Origin: an uncultured bacterium
Lineage (GTDB): Bacteria; Patescibacteriota; Patescibacteriia; UBA1558; GWA2-36-10
NCBI GenBank assembly: GCA_903855135.1
Contig: CAINYB010000001.1
Location: 66,740 to 100,292, forward strand
Reading direction: 5' to 3'
DNA: 33,553 bases
Shown here: one piece after another, positions 8,754 through 21,143 of the stretch
Numbering within the stretch: the stretch's first letter is position 1
How the letters are laid out: the number at the start of each line of letters is the position of its first letter
Translations under genes and position numbers: made by a program
The notes under the pieces: model-generated
Seen by the model: only the letters and a program-made list of their open reading frames with translations
Told to the model about the DNA's origin: nothing
Database searches by the model: none

Positions 8754-8780
8754 AAACAGCCCCACTTAAAGAGGCTGTTT
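8754..8780 (-). terminator. Rho-independent terminator at end of the ATP synthase operon
   Basis: Reverse strand AAACAGCC-TCTTTAAGTGG-GGCTGTTTTTT. Confidence 0.8.
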
Positions 8781-8790
8781 AACTATATTT

Positions 8791-9240
8791 TTATTCTAAA
8801 ACCGCATACTCTAAGCCTTGCGGTACAACTTTTGAATAAGCCAAAACAATTTCTAAATCAGCTGGTAATTCTTTAGCTAAAATATCTTTAACAGCACGTA
8901 AGTCTTTAGTGTATTGATCTTCTTCTGCTTGTGGCGAAGAAAAAGCTTTACTACCTCCATAACCACCACAATCCCAATGCCAGAGTAATAAAAGTTTTTT
9001 TATGCCGTGCAAACCAAGAGACACGTTAACAATTTTTTCTACTAAAGAAGTTTTAAAACCATTTTGTTTTAGCACTTCTTTAGCGGCACCTGGCCAAGAA
9101 AATAAATCAAAATCTGCATATCCTAAACCTTTTTCAACAAACTCTTGATCAGAACTACGAAAACGAAAATCAATACATTTGATGACCGCTAAAGGACATT
9201 CATGTTTTTTTAAATTATCATTAGGTATTGTATATTTCAT
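8791..9240 (-). CDS. Beta-carbonic-anhydrase-like protein, last gene of the atp operon
   Basis: 149 aa; CIDFR (CxDxR) and HWDCGGYGG (HxxCG) motifs; 12 nt downstream of atpC and upstream of the terminator. Confidence 0.75.
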   Translation of the reverse strand: MKYTIPNDNLKKHECPLAVIKCIDFRFRSSDQEFVEKGLGYADFDLFSWPGAAKEVLKQNGFKTSLVEKIVNVSLGLHGIKKLLLLWHWDCGGYGGSKAFSSPQAEEDQYTKDLRAVKDILAKELPADLEIVLAYSKVVPQGLEYAVLE

Positions 9241-9252
9241 ATTTTTAAAAAA

Positions 9253-9693
9253 TTATTGCAAATTACGTATACCTTTTTGTTTGTATTTTCTCGCTACTTT
9301 CAAACGATTTAATTCTTTTTCTAAAGTGGCTGACAACATCGCAAACTGTTCGCTATCCAGATGCTGTTCTTTTAAGGCTTCTTCAGCACGCTGTTTTGCC
9401 TCTTCAGCTCGTTTTTCATCGATATCAGCAGCATATTCAGCTCGGTCAGCCAAAATAATCACTTCTTCAGGTAAAACCTCGATAAAACCACCAAAAACCG
9501 CCATTAAGCTCTCTGCTTTATTTTGGTGCTTTACTATAATCTCTCCTGGGGCCAACTGGCTAATAAGTGGCAAATGATGAGGCAAAATGGTGATTTGGCC
9601 AGAAGTCGTAGAAACAGATAGTTGGTTGACCTCATCGGTCAAAACTACCTTTTCTGGAGTGACTATTTTTAGCTTAAATTTGTCCATATACAA
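9253..9693 (-). CDS. atpC: F-type ATP synthase epsilon subunit
   Basis: MDKFKLKIVTPEKVVLTDEVNQLSVSTTSGQITILPHHLPLISQLAPGEI; start may be 9687. Confidence 0.93.
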   Translation of the reverse strand: MYMDKFKLKIVTPEKVVLTDEVNQLSVSTTSGQITILPHHLPLISQLAPGEIIVKHQNKAESLMAVFGGFIEVLPEEVIILADRAEYAADIDEKRAEEAKQRAEEALKEQHLDSEQFAMLSATLEKELNRLKVARKYKQKGIRNLQ

Positions 9694-9717
9694 AGCTTGA
9701 ATATCTTAATCCTTATT

Positions 9718-12049
<2,332 letters not shown>

Positions 12050-12062
12050 ATATTATTTGCGT

Positions 12063-12162
12063 GTCATGCTGAATTTATTTCAGCATCTTTTAAACTATTT
12101 TTTAGATCCTGAAACTAGTTCTCCTCGAGTCTGAGCGATCTCGGAGTCGAAGACAGGATGAC
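12063..12162. repeat. About 100-bp MITE/REP-like element between atpA and atpG
   Basis: Terminal GTCATGCTG(12063-12071) / CAGGATGAC(12154-12162) inverted repeats; internal ATGCTGAA-TTTAT-TTCAGCAT and imperfect CTCGAG/CTCGGAG hairpins. Confidence 0.75.
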
Positions 12163-12172
12163 GAGTTTTAAA

Positions 12173-13693
12173 TTACTCTGTTTTAATAAAGTTAGCAGCT
12201 ACATCTTCAATCATCTTCTGCAAAACTTTTTCAATGTCTTCTGTCAAAGTACCTTCAGTTTCAATATGTTTCATAAAAGATTGACCATCATTATCCAAAG
12301 TGCTAAATAATTCTTTTTCAAATTTAGCTAAATCTTTTACTTCTATTTTATCCGTGTAGCCGTTGTTCACTGCATAAATGACAGCTACTTGTTTAGCCAC
12401 ACTTAAAGGCACAAATTGTGGCTGTTTCAAAATTTCTGTAATTCTTGCCCCTCTGTTTAACTGTTGTTTAGTAGCTTCATCAAGGTCAGAACCAAATTGA
12501 GCAAAAGCTTCTAGCTCACGATATTGAGCTAAAGATAATTTGAGTTTACCGGCTACTTTTTTCATAGCTTTGATCTGCGCCGCTGAACCGACACGAGAAA
12601 CTGACAAGCCAGCGTTTAAAGCTGGGCGCACACCTTTATAAAACAAATCAGTTTCTAAGAAAATCTGACCATCAGTAATAGAAATGACGTTAGTTGGAAT
12701 ATATGCGGAAATATCACCAGCTTGGGTCTCAATAATTGGCAAAGAAGTCAAAGAACCACCACCAAGCTCAGCTGACATCTTAGCAGAACGCTCTAGCAGA
12801 CGTGAGTGTAGATAAAAGACATCACCTGGATAAGCTTCACGTCCTGGTGGGCGGCGTAAGAGTAAAGAAATCTGACGATAAGCCACGGCGTGCTTTGATA
12901 AATCATCATAAATAACTAACACATCTTTACCTTGATCCATGAAATATTCACCCATAGCTGTACCTGAGTAAGGAGCGATATAAGACAAAGAAGCTGATTG
13001 TGAAGCGCCAGCTAAAACTACAGTGGTATAGTCCATAGCTCCAGTCTCTTGCAATTTAGCAACGATACGAGCAATCTTTGATTCTTTTTGGCCAATAGCG
13101 ACATAAATACAAATAACATCTTTGCCTTTTTGGTTGATGATAGTGTCAATTGCTAAAGCTGTTTTTCCAGTTTGACGGTCGCCAATAATAAGTTCACGTT
13201 GACCCTTACCGATAGGGATAATAGAATCGATCACTTTGATACCGGTTTGTAATGGCTGTGTCACAGCTTGACGAGTGATAACACCAGGAGCGATCTTTTC
13301 TACTGGATAAAAATCTTTAGTTTTGATGGCGCCCTGACCGTCTAAAGGCTCACCGAGTGGATTTACTACTCTGCCGATCACTACTTCACCCACTGGTACT
13401 TGTAAAATCTTATTGGTACGGCGGACAAGGTCACCCTCTTTTAAAGTCTGATATTCACCTAAAATAATAGCGCCAACAGAAAATTCTTCTAAGTTCAAAA
13501 CCACACCATAGATTTTTTCACCTTTGGCGTTTTCAAACTCTAACATTTCTGAAGACATCACATCAGCTAAACCAGAAATTTTGGCAATACCATCGCCAAT
13601 TTCGATCACTTCACCAACTGACTCTTCTTTGGTTTCGCTTTGAAAATTTTCTAATTGTTTCTGTAAATTTTTGACTAGATAATCGTAAGACAT
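12173..13693 (-). CDS. atpA: F-type ATP synthase alpha subunit
   Basis: [44 protein letters not shown]. Confidence 0.98.
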   Translation of the reverse strand: MSYDYLVKNLQKQLENFQSETKEESVGEVIEIGDGIAKISGLADVMSSEMLEFENAKGEKIYGVVLNLEEFSVGAIILGEYQTLKEGDLVRRTNKILQVPVGEVVIGRVVNPLGEPLDGQGAIKTKDFYPVEKIAPGVITRQAVTQPLQTGIKVIDSIIPIGKGQRELIIGDRQTGKTALAIDTIINQKGKDVICIYVAIGQKESKIARIVAKLQETGAMDYTTVVLAGASQSASLSYIAPYSGTAMGEYFMDQGKDVLVIYDDLSKHAVAYRQISLLLRRPPGREAYPGDVFYLHSRLLERSAKMSAELGGGSLTSLPIIETQAGDISAYIPTNVISITDGQIFLETDLFYKGVRPALNAGLSVSRVGSAAQIKAMKKVAGKLKLSLAQYRELEAFAQFGSDLDEATKQQLNRGARITEILKQPQFVPLSVAKQVAVIYAVNNGYTDKIEVKDLAKFEKELFSTLDNDGQSFMKHIETEGTLTEDIEKVLQKMIEDVAANFIKTE

Positions 13694-13704
13694 AAACGTA
13701 TTAT

Positions 13705-14109
13705 TTAATTGACTAAAGATTTATTTAAATTATTGATTTGTTTTTTAAGAGATAGATCTAAAACTTTATCTTGATACTTTATTTTCATACCGCCAAGTAG
13801 CTGCTCATCTATGGTTTCTGTGATCTCTAATGTTTGCGTGGATGTTTGCTGTAAATATTTGGTCGCTTCTGTGACACTATGTTTATCTAAAGCACGAGCA
13901 GAAACAATCTCGACAGCTAAAATATTTTTGTCTGCTTGCTCTAAAGCTTTTAGCTCCGCTAAAATCTCCCCCAATAATGGCAAAAAATGATGCTGTTTTA
14001 AATAAGCAACAAAATTATCGACAATACTTTCTGTCTCTTTCTTATTTTTATTAACTAAAGCTTGATAAACAGCTTTGGCTAAAATTTTTACTTGCGCTTT
14101 ATTTTTCAT
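13705..14109 (-). CDS. atpH: F-type ATP synthase delta subunit
   Basis: 134 aa; C-terminal [33 protein letters not shown]; operon position. Confidence 0.88.
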   Translation of the reverse strand: MKNKAQVKILAKAVYQALVNKNKKETESIVDNFVAYLKQHHFLPLLGEILAELKALEQADKNILAVEIVSARALDKHSVTEATKYLQQTSTQTLEITETIDEQLLGGMKIKYQDKVLDLSLKKQINNLNKSLVN

Positions 14110-14605
14110 TTTTTTTCAAATCAGCTAAAGTTTGGTGAATATATTTTTTATCTATTTCTTGACTCACACTTTTGGATAAAACTTTGGTCAAACTTGTTTG
14201 TAATAAATTCGCAAACTCTTGTTTTGCCTCTACAAACATTTTTTCTTTTTCTTGTTCAATATGAAGTTTTGCTTTGTTCACAACCTGCTCCACCTCAAGC
14301 TTTGCCTTAGCTAAAGACTCTTGGCGATTTAATTCTGCTTGGCTATTGGCTTTTTCTAAAATCAACATGGATTCTTTTTTGGCTTCTTGTAGCTTAGCTT
14401 TAACATCTTTTTCTACTGCTTCTAAACGATCAGCAGCTGATTTCGCATCATCTAAACCTTGGCTAATTTCTTTATTTCTGGCTTCCATGGTCTTTAATAA
14501 TGGCTTAATCGCAAAGTGCCATAAAACAAAGAAAACAATAGCAAAGTTAAAAATCTGTGCTAGCATTAACTTCCAATTGACTCCAAATAAATTTAAAATT
14601 TCCAT
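14099..14605 (-). CDS. atpF: F-type ATP synthase b subunit
   Basis: N-terminal TM then long charged coiled coil; operon position. Confidence 0.92.
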   Translation of the reverse strand: MEILNLFGVNWKLMLAQIFNFAIVFFVLWHFAIKPLLKTMEARNKEISQGLDDAKSAADRLEAVEKDVKAKLQEAKKESMLILEKANSQAELNRQESLAKAKLEVEQVVNKAKLHIEQEKEKMFVEAKQEFANLLQTSLTKVLSKSVSQEIDKKYIHQTLADLKKNEK

Positions 14606-14680
14606 ATAAATAATTTTAATACTCTATTCTGACTTAAAACGCTTTCTGACGGCTATTTTAAGTCAGTAAGAATGCTCAAA

Positions 14681-14929
<249 letters not shown>

Positions 14930-15014
14930 TTAATTTTTTGTTTTTAGTCGACAAATTATTTTTTAATTAATACTTAATGTTTGGCTACTTAAATAAACAA
15001 ACAACAAATATCAA

Positions 15015-15902
15015 TTATGCATGAGCATGTTCAGAGTCATGAGAAGTAGAAGCAATAGTGAAATAAACCAAAGTCAAAACTGCGAAAATCAAAGCTTGAA
15101 TCACACCAACAATCACCTCTAAAAACATAAAAGGCAAAGGCACGCCCCAGGCTACCATGGCCGAAATAGAAGAAAGCAAAACTTCGCCGGCAAAAACATT
15201 ACCAAACAAACGGAAAGAAAGTGAAGCGATTTTTGCTACTTCAGAAATGATTTCTATCAAACCCACAAAAAAAGTAATGGGATTTACTAAAATAATAGTT
15301 GGTTCTTTGAAAACTTTTTTAGGTATCTCAAGTAAGGCTTTGATATTGATAAACTTATTAAAATACTCCCAAAGACCGACGGACATCACACCAAAAATAT
15401 TAGCCCCCACAACAGCAAAAATACCTAAAGCCAGAGTAGTATTTAAATCAGCGGTACCACCACGAAAAATATGATGGCCGTCAAAACTCACTGAACCAAT
15501 GCCCGGCACTAAACCTAGCCAATTATTTACCAAGACAAAGACAAAAATAGTAAAGACAATCGGAAAAGCTTTTTTGCTTTTCTCTCTATCATTAGTCACC
15601 AAGTCCATCATATCTAAAGCTCCTTCAACTACAATTTCTACGATACTTTGAAAAGCTGAAGGAATTCTTTTGGTTTTTTTACGAATAACTAAAGAAAGTA
15701 AAATAATAAAAAACACTGCCACCCAAGAGGTAATCAGTGAATTGGTTACAGGAAAAGATCCAATATGAAAAACTGGCTCAGCAAATAAAGTAATCTCGTG
15801 AGATTCTTTTGCTTCATGCTCAACTGCAGCTTCTGTATCATGACCAGTCAAGCCTTCCATGTTTTCTATATTCAGATTGGGATTAGTTTCTGTTACGCTC
15901 AT
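15015..15902 (-). CDS. atpB: F-type ATP synthase a subunit
   Basis: KIASLSFRLFGNVFAGEVLL...EVIVGVIQALIFAVLTLVYF. Confidence 0.96.
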   Translation of the reverse strand: MSVTETNPNLNIENMEGLTGHDTEAAVEHEAKESHEITLFAEPVFHIGSFPVTNSLITSWVAVFFIILLSLVIRKKTKRIPSAFQSIVEIVVEGALDMMDLVTNDREKSKKAFPIVFTIFVFVLVNNWLGLVPGIGSVSFDGHHIFRGGTADLNTTLALGIFAVVGANIFGVMSVGLWEYFNKFINIKALLEIPKKVFKEPTIILVNPITFFVGLIEIISEVAKIASLSFRLFGNVFAGEVLLSSISAMVAWGVPLPFMFLEVIVGVIQALIFAVLTLVYFTIASTSHDSEHAHA

Positions 15903-16183
15903 TATAATTTATTTTTCTCGTCACAATTATCCTTTGTCTTTGTTTTATTTATCTGATTTAAATATTTGACTCCCAAAACACCGATACTGACACAAGAAAC
16001 GATAAAGGCGACTAAAGTCAGAATAAAGAAATACAGATGGCCGGTTTGGTACTTTTGGTCCAAAAATCTGCCGACAAATAAAGCGATTAAAACTGGAAAG
16101 GCAATTGCTCCACTCATTTGAGCAAAAACATTTAGTCCTAAACGCCATAAATCTTTATCTTGGCTGTTTTTGAAATCAAACAT
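15902..16183 (-). CDS. AtpZ/AtpI-like membrane protein heading the atp operon
   Basis: Two TM segments, ...IALFVGRFLDQKYQTGHLYFFILTLVAFIVSCVSIGVL; start moved from 16204 to 16183 because the -10 lies 1 nt from the track start. Confidence 0.7.
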   Translation of the reverse strand: MFDFKNSQDKDLWRLGLNVFAQMSGAIAFPVLIALFVGRFLDQKYQTGHLYFFILTLVAFIVSCVSIGVLGVKYLNQINKTKTKDNCDEKNKL

Positions 16184-16205
16184 TTTTAAAAAGAATAGCG
16201 CCATC

Positions 16206-16234
16206 AGTATACATCAGGCGCTAAAAATAGTCAA
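16206..16234 (-). promoter_or_regulatory. Sigma70-like promoter of the atp operon
   Basis: Reverse strand TTGACT-17 bp-TATACT. Confidence 0.7.
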
Positions 16235-16280
16235 TATATTTTTTGTTAAATTTAGCTAAAAATAAGGAAAAATGGGCTAA

Positions 16281-17318
16281 TTACTCTATTCTTGGTTTTT
16301 CTATTTCCTCAAGCTCTAAAGCTCCGCCTTGGCCACTGATCTTCAAAACATCTTTATCTATTTTCTTAAACTCTTTATTACTTAGATTATAAGTATTTAC
16401 TACTGTACCAAGTTGTGCGCCAACTTTTTTATGATACTCTGCGTAAACTAATAAATGCGTGCTAAGTTTTTCCACATTGGCTCTGATTTCTTTAGCTGAT
16501 TCCTCTATCTGCAAAGCACGCAAACCTTGCAAAACAGTTTGCAAATAAGCAGCAAAAGTAGTCGGAGAAACAATGATGACTTTGCGTTCATTAAAAGCAT
16601 AGTCGATCAAACTGCGTGTATTTACTTTGACAGCACCCACTTCATTGATCAATAAATCATAATATATGCCTTCGGCTGGGATAAACATAAAAGCAAAATC
16701 TAAAGTACCTTCAGAAGGTCTGATATATTTAGCAGTTTCGTCAATGCGTTTTTTCAAATCATTTTTAAACTCTTTTTCTAAATCTTTTTTCTTGTCTTCA
16801 TCGGCCTCGGAAATAATGCGACGATAATTTTCTAAAGAAAACTTAGCATCGACTGGCAAAATTTTATCTTTGATTTTTACCGCGGCATCAACTGCTTCAG
16901 CGTTTTTAAAACGATATTGCATTTCATAGCTTTGCGGTGGCAAAATATTTGATAAAATCATTTCTAAACTCGCTTCACCTAAAGATCCTCTGTTTTTAGA
17001 ATTCGTCAAAACTTTTTCTAGATTTGAAAGCTGATCAGTAAAACTCACCACTTGTTTATTTGTTTCTTCAAGCTTTAATAATTTTTCTTTGACTTCTTGA
17101 GAAAGCCTAGAGGTTTCCATGAATTGGTCTTGCAACATTTTACTCGCATGATGAGAGCTATCATCCATTTTCTGACTTAACTGTTTATTCAAATCATTGA
17201 TTTGTTGTTGCAATAACAAAGCTGATTGATTATCTTGAGGCTTTTGTGATTGCTTAAATAACAAAAATATCACACTTGCAAATCCGATAATAAAAATGAC
17301 TAATAAAATTATATCCAT
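16281..17318 (-). CDS. rmuC: RmuC-family DNA recombination protein
   Basis: TM + coiled coil + KILPVDAKFSLENYRR..., FMFIPAEGIYYDLL, VIIVSPTTFAAYLQTVLQGLRALQIEESAKEI. Confidence 0.93.
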   Translation of the reverse strand: MDIILLVIFIIGFASVIFLLFKQSQKPQDNQSALLLQQQINDLNKQLSQKMDDSSHHASKMLQDQFMETSRLSQEVKEKLLKLEETNKQVVSFTDQLSNLEKVLTNSKNRGSLGEASLEMILSNILPPQSYEMQYRFKNAEAVDAAVKIKDKILPVDAKFSLENYRRIISEADEDKKKDLEKEFKNDLKKRIDETAKYIRPSEGTLDFAFMFIPAEGIYYDLLINEVGAVKVNTRSLIDYAFNERKVIIVSPTTFAAYLQTVLQGLRALQIEESAKEIRANVEKLSTHLLVYAEYHKKVGAQLGTVVNTYNLSNKEFKKIDKDVLKISGQGGALELEEIEKPRIE

Positions 17319-17367
17319 AAATTTTTAATTAATTTTTCTTGTGTGAATTTTGATTATCAAAACCTCC

Positions 17368-17398
17368 TATTTCCTCCCCGCAACGCGGGGAGGAAATA
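17368..17398. repeat. Perfect 14-bp-stem, 3-nt-loop intergenic hairpin
   Basis: TATTTCCTCCCCGC-AAC-GCGGGGAGGAAATA. Confidence 0.95.
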
Positions 17399-17411
17399 CC
17401 CAACTTTTATT

Positions 17412-18143
17412 TTAAGCTTTTATCTCTTTTAAATTTTTATAAATATTAAATATATAGGCCGTGAAAAATGGTGTTACTAATATAGAAAAAATAGATATAA
17501 CAAAACTATAGGCATTAGCAGCCTGACTCTTTGGCTCCACAAAACTACTTGGTATAATTATTATAAACATACTAATAAAAGGAATCATAAATTTACCAAA
17601 TACTGCCCACCAATAACCCTTTATTAATTCTTTACTTTTATTTAAAGCCTCTTTACCTTTTAAGCCTAGGTCTAAAAACACCCAAATGGAAAGGCTATAA
17701 TAAATCATAAAGATAATACCTGGAATTATAAACAACATTGTCCACAAGGCAACTAAAATACCACTTAAAAAAATCAACCACAAGTAACTACCAAAATATG
17801 GCTTAGATTTTTTTAACATAGCAATAATAGAAAATTTATCTGGATTTTCTTTAATAACTAAAAATAAGGCTATTTTACTTAAAATATTCACAAGAATACA
17901 AGCCAAAAACATTGTTGCGGCCAAAATAGAAAAAAGAATAATTACCGGCGAAGTTAAAATTGCGCCATTTGGCAACAAATCAGTTAGCAAAACAAAAAAC
18001 ACAAATAACACCAAAAATGTTAAGCCAGGAAAAACTACTAGACCCATTAAAGACCAGAATTTATTGTCATAAATTTTAAAAGACAAAGAAAATAATTCTG
18101 AAATTTTCATCATCTTTTTTGGCTTGACGATTATGTTTTCCAT
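17412..18143 (-). CDS. Multi-TM membrane protein of unknown function
   Basis: 243 aa, about 5-6 hydrophobic helices; cytoplasmic 'ISELFSLSFKIYDNKFWSL' N-terminus. Confidence 0.75.
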   Translation of the reverse strand: MENIIVKPKKMMKISELFSLSFKIYDNKFWSLMGLVVFPGLTFLVLFVFFVLLTDLLPNGAILTSPVIILFSILAATMFLACILVNILSKIALFLVIKENPDKFSIIAMLKKSKPYFGSYLWLIFLSGILVALWTMLFIIPGIIFMIYYSLSIWVFLDLGLKGKEALNKSKELIKGYWWAVFGKFMIPFISMFIIIIPSSFVEPKSQAANAYSFVISIFSILVTPFFTAYIFNIYKNLKEIKA

Positions 18144-18170
18144 AAAATTATATTAATAATAATACTTGTG

Positions 18171-18192
18171 AAACCCCGCGTCCGCGGGGTTT
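18171..18192. repeat. Palindromic hairpin between tatD and the next gene
   Basis: AAACCCCGCG-TC-CGCGGGGTTT. Confidence 0.95.
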
Positions 18193-18200
18193 AATTAAGT

Positions 18201-19016
18201 TCACTTAGATAAAAATAAATTTTTTGCATTTTCAAAAGTTTGTTCTATTACTTCCTCTTTAGTTAAATTTAAAATCTCTGCGATTTTTTCTGCTACATAT
18301 TGAGTATAAACTGGCTCATTTCTTTTACCCCTATGTGGCTGAGGCGTCAAATATGGCGCATCAGTTTCTATTAATATCCTATCAGCTGGCATAATTTTGA
18401 CAATACTTTCTAACACACCAGTTTTATCAAAAGTGATAATACCCGTAAAGCCTAAATAAAAACCAGCACTAATAAAATCTTGCGCATCCTTTAAACTACC
18501 ACCAAAACAATGAATAACAGCTTTTTTAACTTGCTGTTCTTTTAAAACACTTAAAATATCTTGGTAACAATTTAAAGAATTATTTTTGTCGTTGCGGCCA
18601 TGTACAACTAGCGCTAAATTATTTTCTTTAGCTAACTGAATATGTTTTACAAAAACTTCTTTTTGTTTAGCTACATAATCCGCAAAACTAACACGATACT
18701 TTTCTTCTACTTCATCAAAATGATAATAGTCCAAACCAGTTTCTCCCATGGCTACTACTTTATTTTTATTATCGCTGATTAATGCTTGATATTTATCAAC
18801 AGCAAAATCTTCATCAAAAACATGGATCGGATGTAAGCCAAGGCTGGCATAAAAATTTTGATTATTTTTAGCAAGCTCAATAGCTTTGACACTAGTGTCC
18901 AAAGCGGCGCCAATATTAACTAAGCTCATGGGAAAATCCTGACAGCGTTTGATGACCTCTGCTAAATCTTCGCTATAGGCTTGAAAATTTAAATGAGTAT
19001 GTGAATCAAATAACAT
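18201..19016 (-). CDS. tatD: TatD-family metal-dependent hydrolase/DNase
   Basis: DSHTHLNF, GETGLDYY, HGRND, IHCFGGS, ETDAPYLTP. Confidence 0.95.
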   Translation of the reverse strand: MLFDSHTHLNFQAYSEDLAEVIKRCQDFPMSLVNIGAALDTSVKAIELAKNNQNFYASLGLHPIHVFDEDFAVDKYQALISDNKNKVVAMGETGLDYYHFDEVEEKYRVSFADYVAKQKEVFVKHIQLAKENNLALVVHGRNDKNNSLNCYQDILSVLKEQQVKKAVIHCFGGSLKDAQDFISAGFYLGFTGIITFDKTGVLESIVKIMPADRILIETDAPYLTPQPHRGKRNEPVYTQYVAEKIAEILNLTKEEVIEQTFENAKNLFLSK

Positions 19017-19017
19017 G

Positions 19018-19524
19018 CTATAAAATAGATTTTAAACTCTTCACTGCTTCAGGAAGCAAAGGCTTCAAAATCACAGCGATTTTAACAGCAATGTCAGCGA
19101 TTCGCGAATCTTTCAAAACATCAGCAATATTTTGTGAAAAAGCAAATAAAGATAATAAATAAACCAAGGCAGAAATAAATAAGACACCGCCAACTAAGCC
19201 AATCAAAGCGCCAATAATTTTATTGGCAAAATTGATCAAAGGGATGACATGAAAAATAGTATTGATCAACCAAACAATCAAAGAAAAAATAATATTAACC
19301 GCAATAAAGATCAAAACAAAAGCTAAAATATTAGCTAGCGACTGATTGCTAAAATTAAAAAAACTAGTCAGCCAGCCCGCTACTTCGTCCATAAAATTTG
19401 AGCCCGCCCAAATACCGACAATCACGCCCAGCAAAGCACCGATGGCGCCGACTAAGCCCGCTTTAAAACCACGGAAGACAAAAAATAAAATGATAATTAA
19501 TAAAACGATGTCTAACCAATTCAT
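19018..19524 (-). CDS. CvpA-family membrane protein
   Basis: MNWLDIVLLIIILFFVFRGFKAGLVGAIGALLGVIVGIWAG. Confidence 0.88.
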   Translation of the reverse strand: MNWLDIVLLIIILFFVFRGFKAGLVGAIGALLGVIVGIWAGSNFMDEVAGWLTSFFNFSNQSLANILAFVLIFIAVNIIFSLIVWLINTIFHVIPLINFANKIIGALIGLVGGVLFISALVYLLSLFAFSQNIADVLKDSRIADIAVKIAVILKPLLPEAVKSLKSIL

Positions 19525-19561
19525 AAAATTTTGTTTTTAAAATTAAATTATATCTGTAAGT

Positions 19562-19580
19562 ATTCCCGCGTTGCGGAAAT
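19562..19580. repeat. Imperfect compact hairpin upstream of cvpA
   Basis: ATTCCCGC-GTT-GCGGAAAT, one mismatch. Confidence 0.75.
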
Positions 19581-19612
19581 ATCTTTGTGACTTTTTCATA
19601 CCTGACACCTGC

Positions 19613-19633
19613 TTTCCCGCCGAAGGCGGGAAA
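19613..19633. repeat. Compact hairpin between metG and cvpA
   Basis: TTTCCCGCC-GAA-GGCGGGAAA. Confidence 0.95.
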
Positions 19634-19651
19634 CGCTATATATATTTTGAT

Positions 19652-21133
19652 TTACTTTTCTAGGCGCTGAAATAGGCCAACTTCTGGTTTCTTTATTTTT
19701 TCGGCTTGCAAAATATCTAAAATCGCCTGAGAAGCTTGGGGCATAAAACTAGCTAGGGCTAAGGCAATGTTATACAAATTTGCGGTCATCAAGCTCAAGT
19801 CTTTTTTAAGCTCTTCTTTGTCTTTGGTGTCTTCTGACTTAGCTTTTACCCAAGGCTTGGTAGTATCTATCAAAGCATTAGAGTTTTGGATAGTTTGCCA
19901 GATTTTTAATAAAGCTCCGCGAAAATCTAAAGCTTCTATTTTAGCCTTTACTTCATTGACTAAGACTAAATTTTCATGATCAAAAGCTACTTGTCCGTCT
20001 AAATACTGCTCCACCATATTTGTGACTCGGCTGACGAGATTACCTAAACCGTTGACTAAATCAGCATTATATTTAGCAGGAAAATCCTCTACTCTGATAT
20101 CTGACTCGGCGCCAAAAGCAAACTGAGATAAAATCAAATATTTAGTAGCTTCAGCGCCATAGATAGCGACTAAATCATTCGGATTCACGACATTACCAAT
20201 AGTTTTGGACATTTTTTGACCATCTATTGTAAAAAAACCATGGATATTTAAAGTTTTAGGCAAAGGCAAATCTAGGCTCAACAAAATAGCTGGCCAATAA
20301 ATAGCATGAAATTTTAAAATATCTAAAGCTAAAAGCTGACAATCAGCTGGCCAAAACTTTTTAAAATTATCGCCCGCTGGATAATCTAAAGCACTAAGAT
20401 AATTTGATAACGCATCTACCCAAACATAAGCTTTTTGCGTATCATCCCAAGGTAAATCAATACCCCAAGGCACAGAAACACGAGAGCGAGAAATAGAAAA
20501 ATCTGGTAAATTTTGTTTTTCCAATAAGCCTAAAACTTCTTTTTTACGGTTCTCAGGAAAAATAACTAATTCATCTTTTTTGATTTTTTCTGTAATAATT
20601 GGCAAATAATCAGCTAACTTAAAAAACCAATTTTTTTCTGCTAACTTTTGTGGAGCTACTTTGTGATCAGGACATAAGCCATCAACTAGCTCACTTTCTA
20701 AAATAAACTTCTCACAGCCCACACAATACAAGCCCTCATAATCAGCTTGATACAAACAATCATTATTCAGCGGAGTTTTGGTAGATTTTAATTTGACTAA
20801 AATATCTTGGACAATTTTTTTATGTTTACTATCTGTCGTGCGGATAAATTGATCATAAGAAATATCTAGCTGAGCCCAAGCAATTTTAAACTGACTACTT
20901 ATTTGATCAGTAAAAGTCTGGGGATCGATATTTAGTTTAGCAGCACTGTCAGCGATTTTTGCACCATGCTCATCAGTCCCAGTCAAAAAATAAACATTAT
21001 CTTTGCCTAATTTTTGACGATAGTGTCGGGCTAAAACATCAGCTACAATAGTGGTGTAAGCGTGTCCAATGTGCGGTTTATCATTGACATAATAAATCGG
21101 CGTTGTTATGTAATATTTCGCTTTATTTTTCAT
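19652..21133 (-). CDS. metG: Methionyl-tRNA synthetase
   Basis: YYITTPIYYVNDKPHIGHAYTTI, zinc CVGC..., KMSKTIGN; start at 21133 (MKNKAKYY) preferred over 21154. Confidence 0.96.
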   Translation of the reverse strand: MKNKAKYYITTPIYYVNDKPHIGHAYTTIVADVLARHYRQKLGKDNVYFLTGTDEHGAKIADSAAKLNIDPQTFTDQISSQFKIAWAQLDISYDQFIRTTDSKHKKIVQDILVKLKSTKTPLNNDCLYQADYEGLYCVGCEKFILESELVDGLCPDHKVAPQKLAEKNWFFKLADYLPIITEKIKKDELVIFPENRKKEVLGLLEKQNLPDFSISRSRVSVPWGIDLPWDDTQKAYVWVDALSNYLSALDYPAGDNFKKFWPADCQLLALDILKFHAIYWPAILLSLDLPLPKTLNIHGFFTIDGQKMSKTIGNVVNPNDLVAIYGAEATKYLILSQFAFGAESDIRVEDFPAKYNADLVNGLGNLVSRVTNMVEQYLDGQVAFDHENLVLVNEVKAKIEALDFRGALLKIWQTIQNSNALIDTTKPWVKAKSEDTKDKEELKKDLSLMTANLYNIALALASFMPQASQAILDILQAEKIKKPEVGLFQRLEK

Positions 21134-21143
21134 AAAAATATGC

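Noticed and set aside
9179-9577. Plus-strand ORF 132 aa over atpC
   Set aside because: Antisense shadow of atpC and the CA-like gene; no supporting signals.
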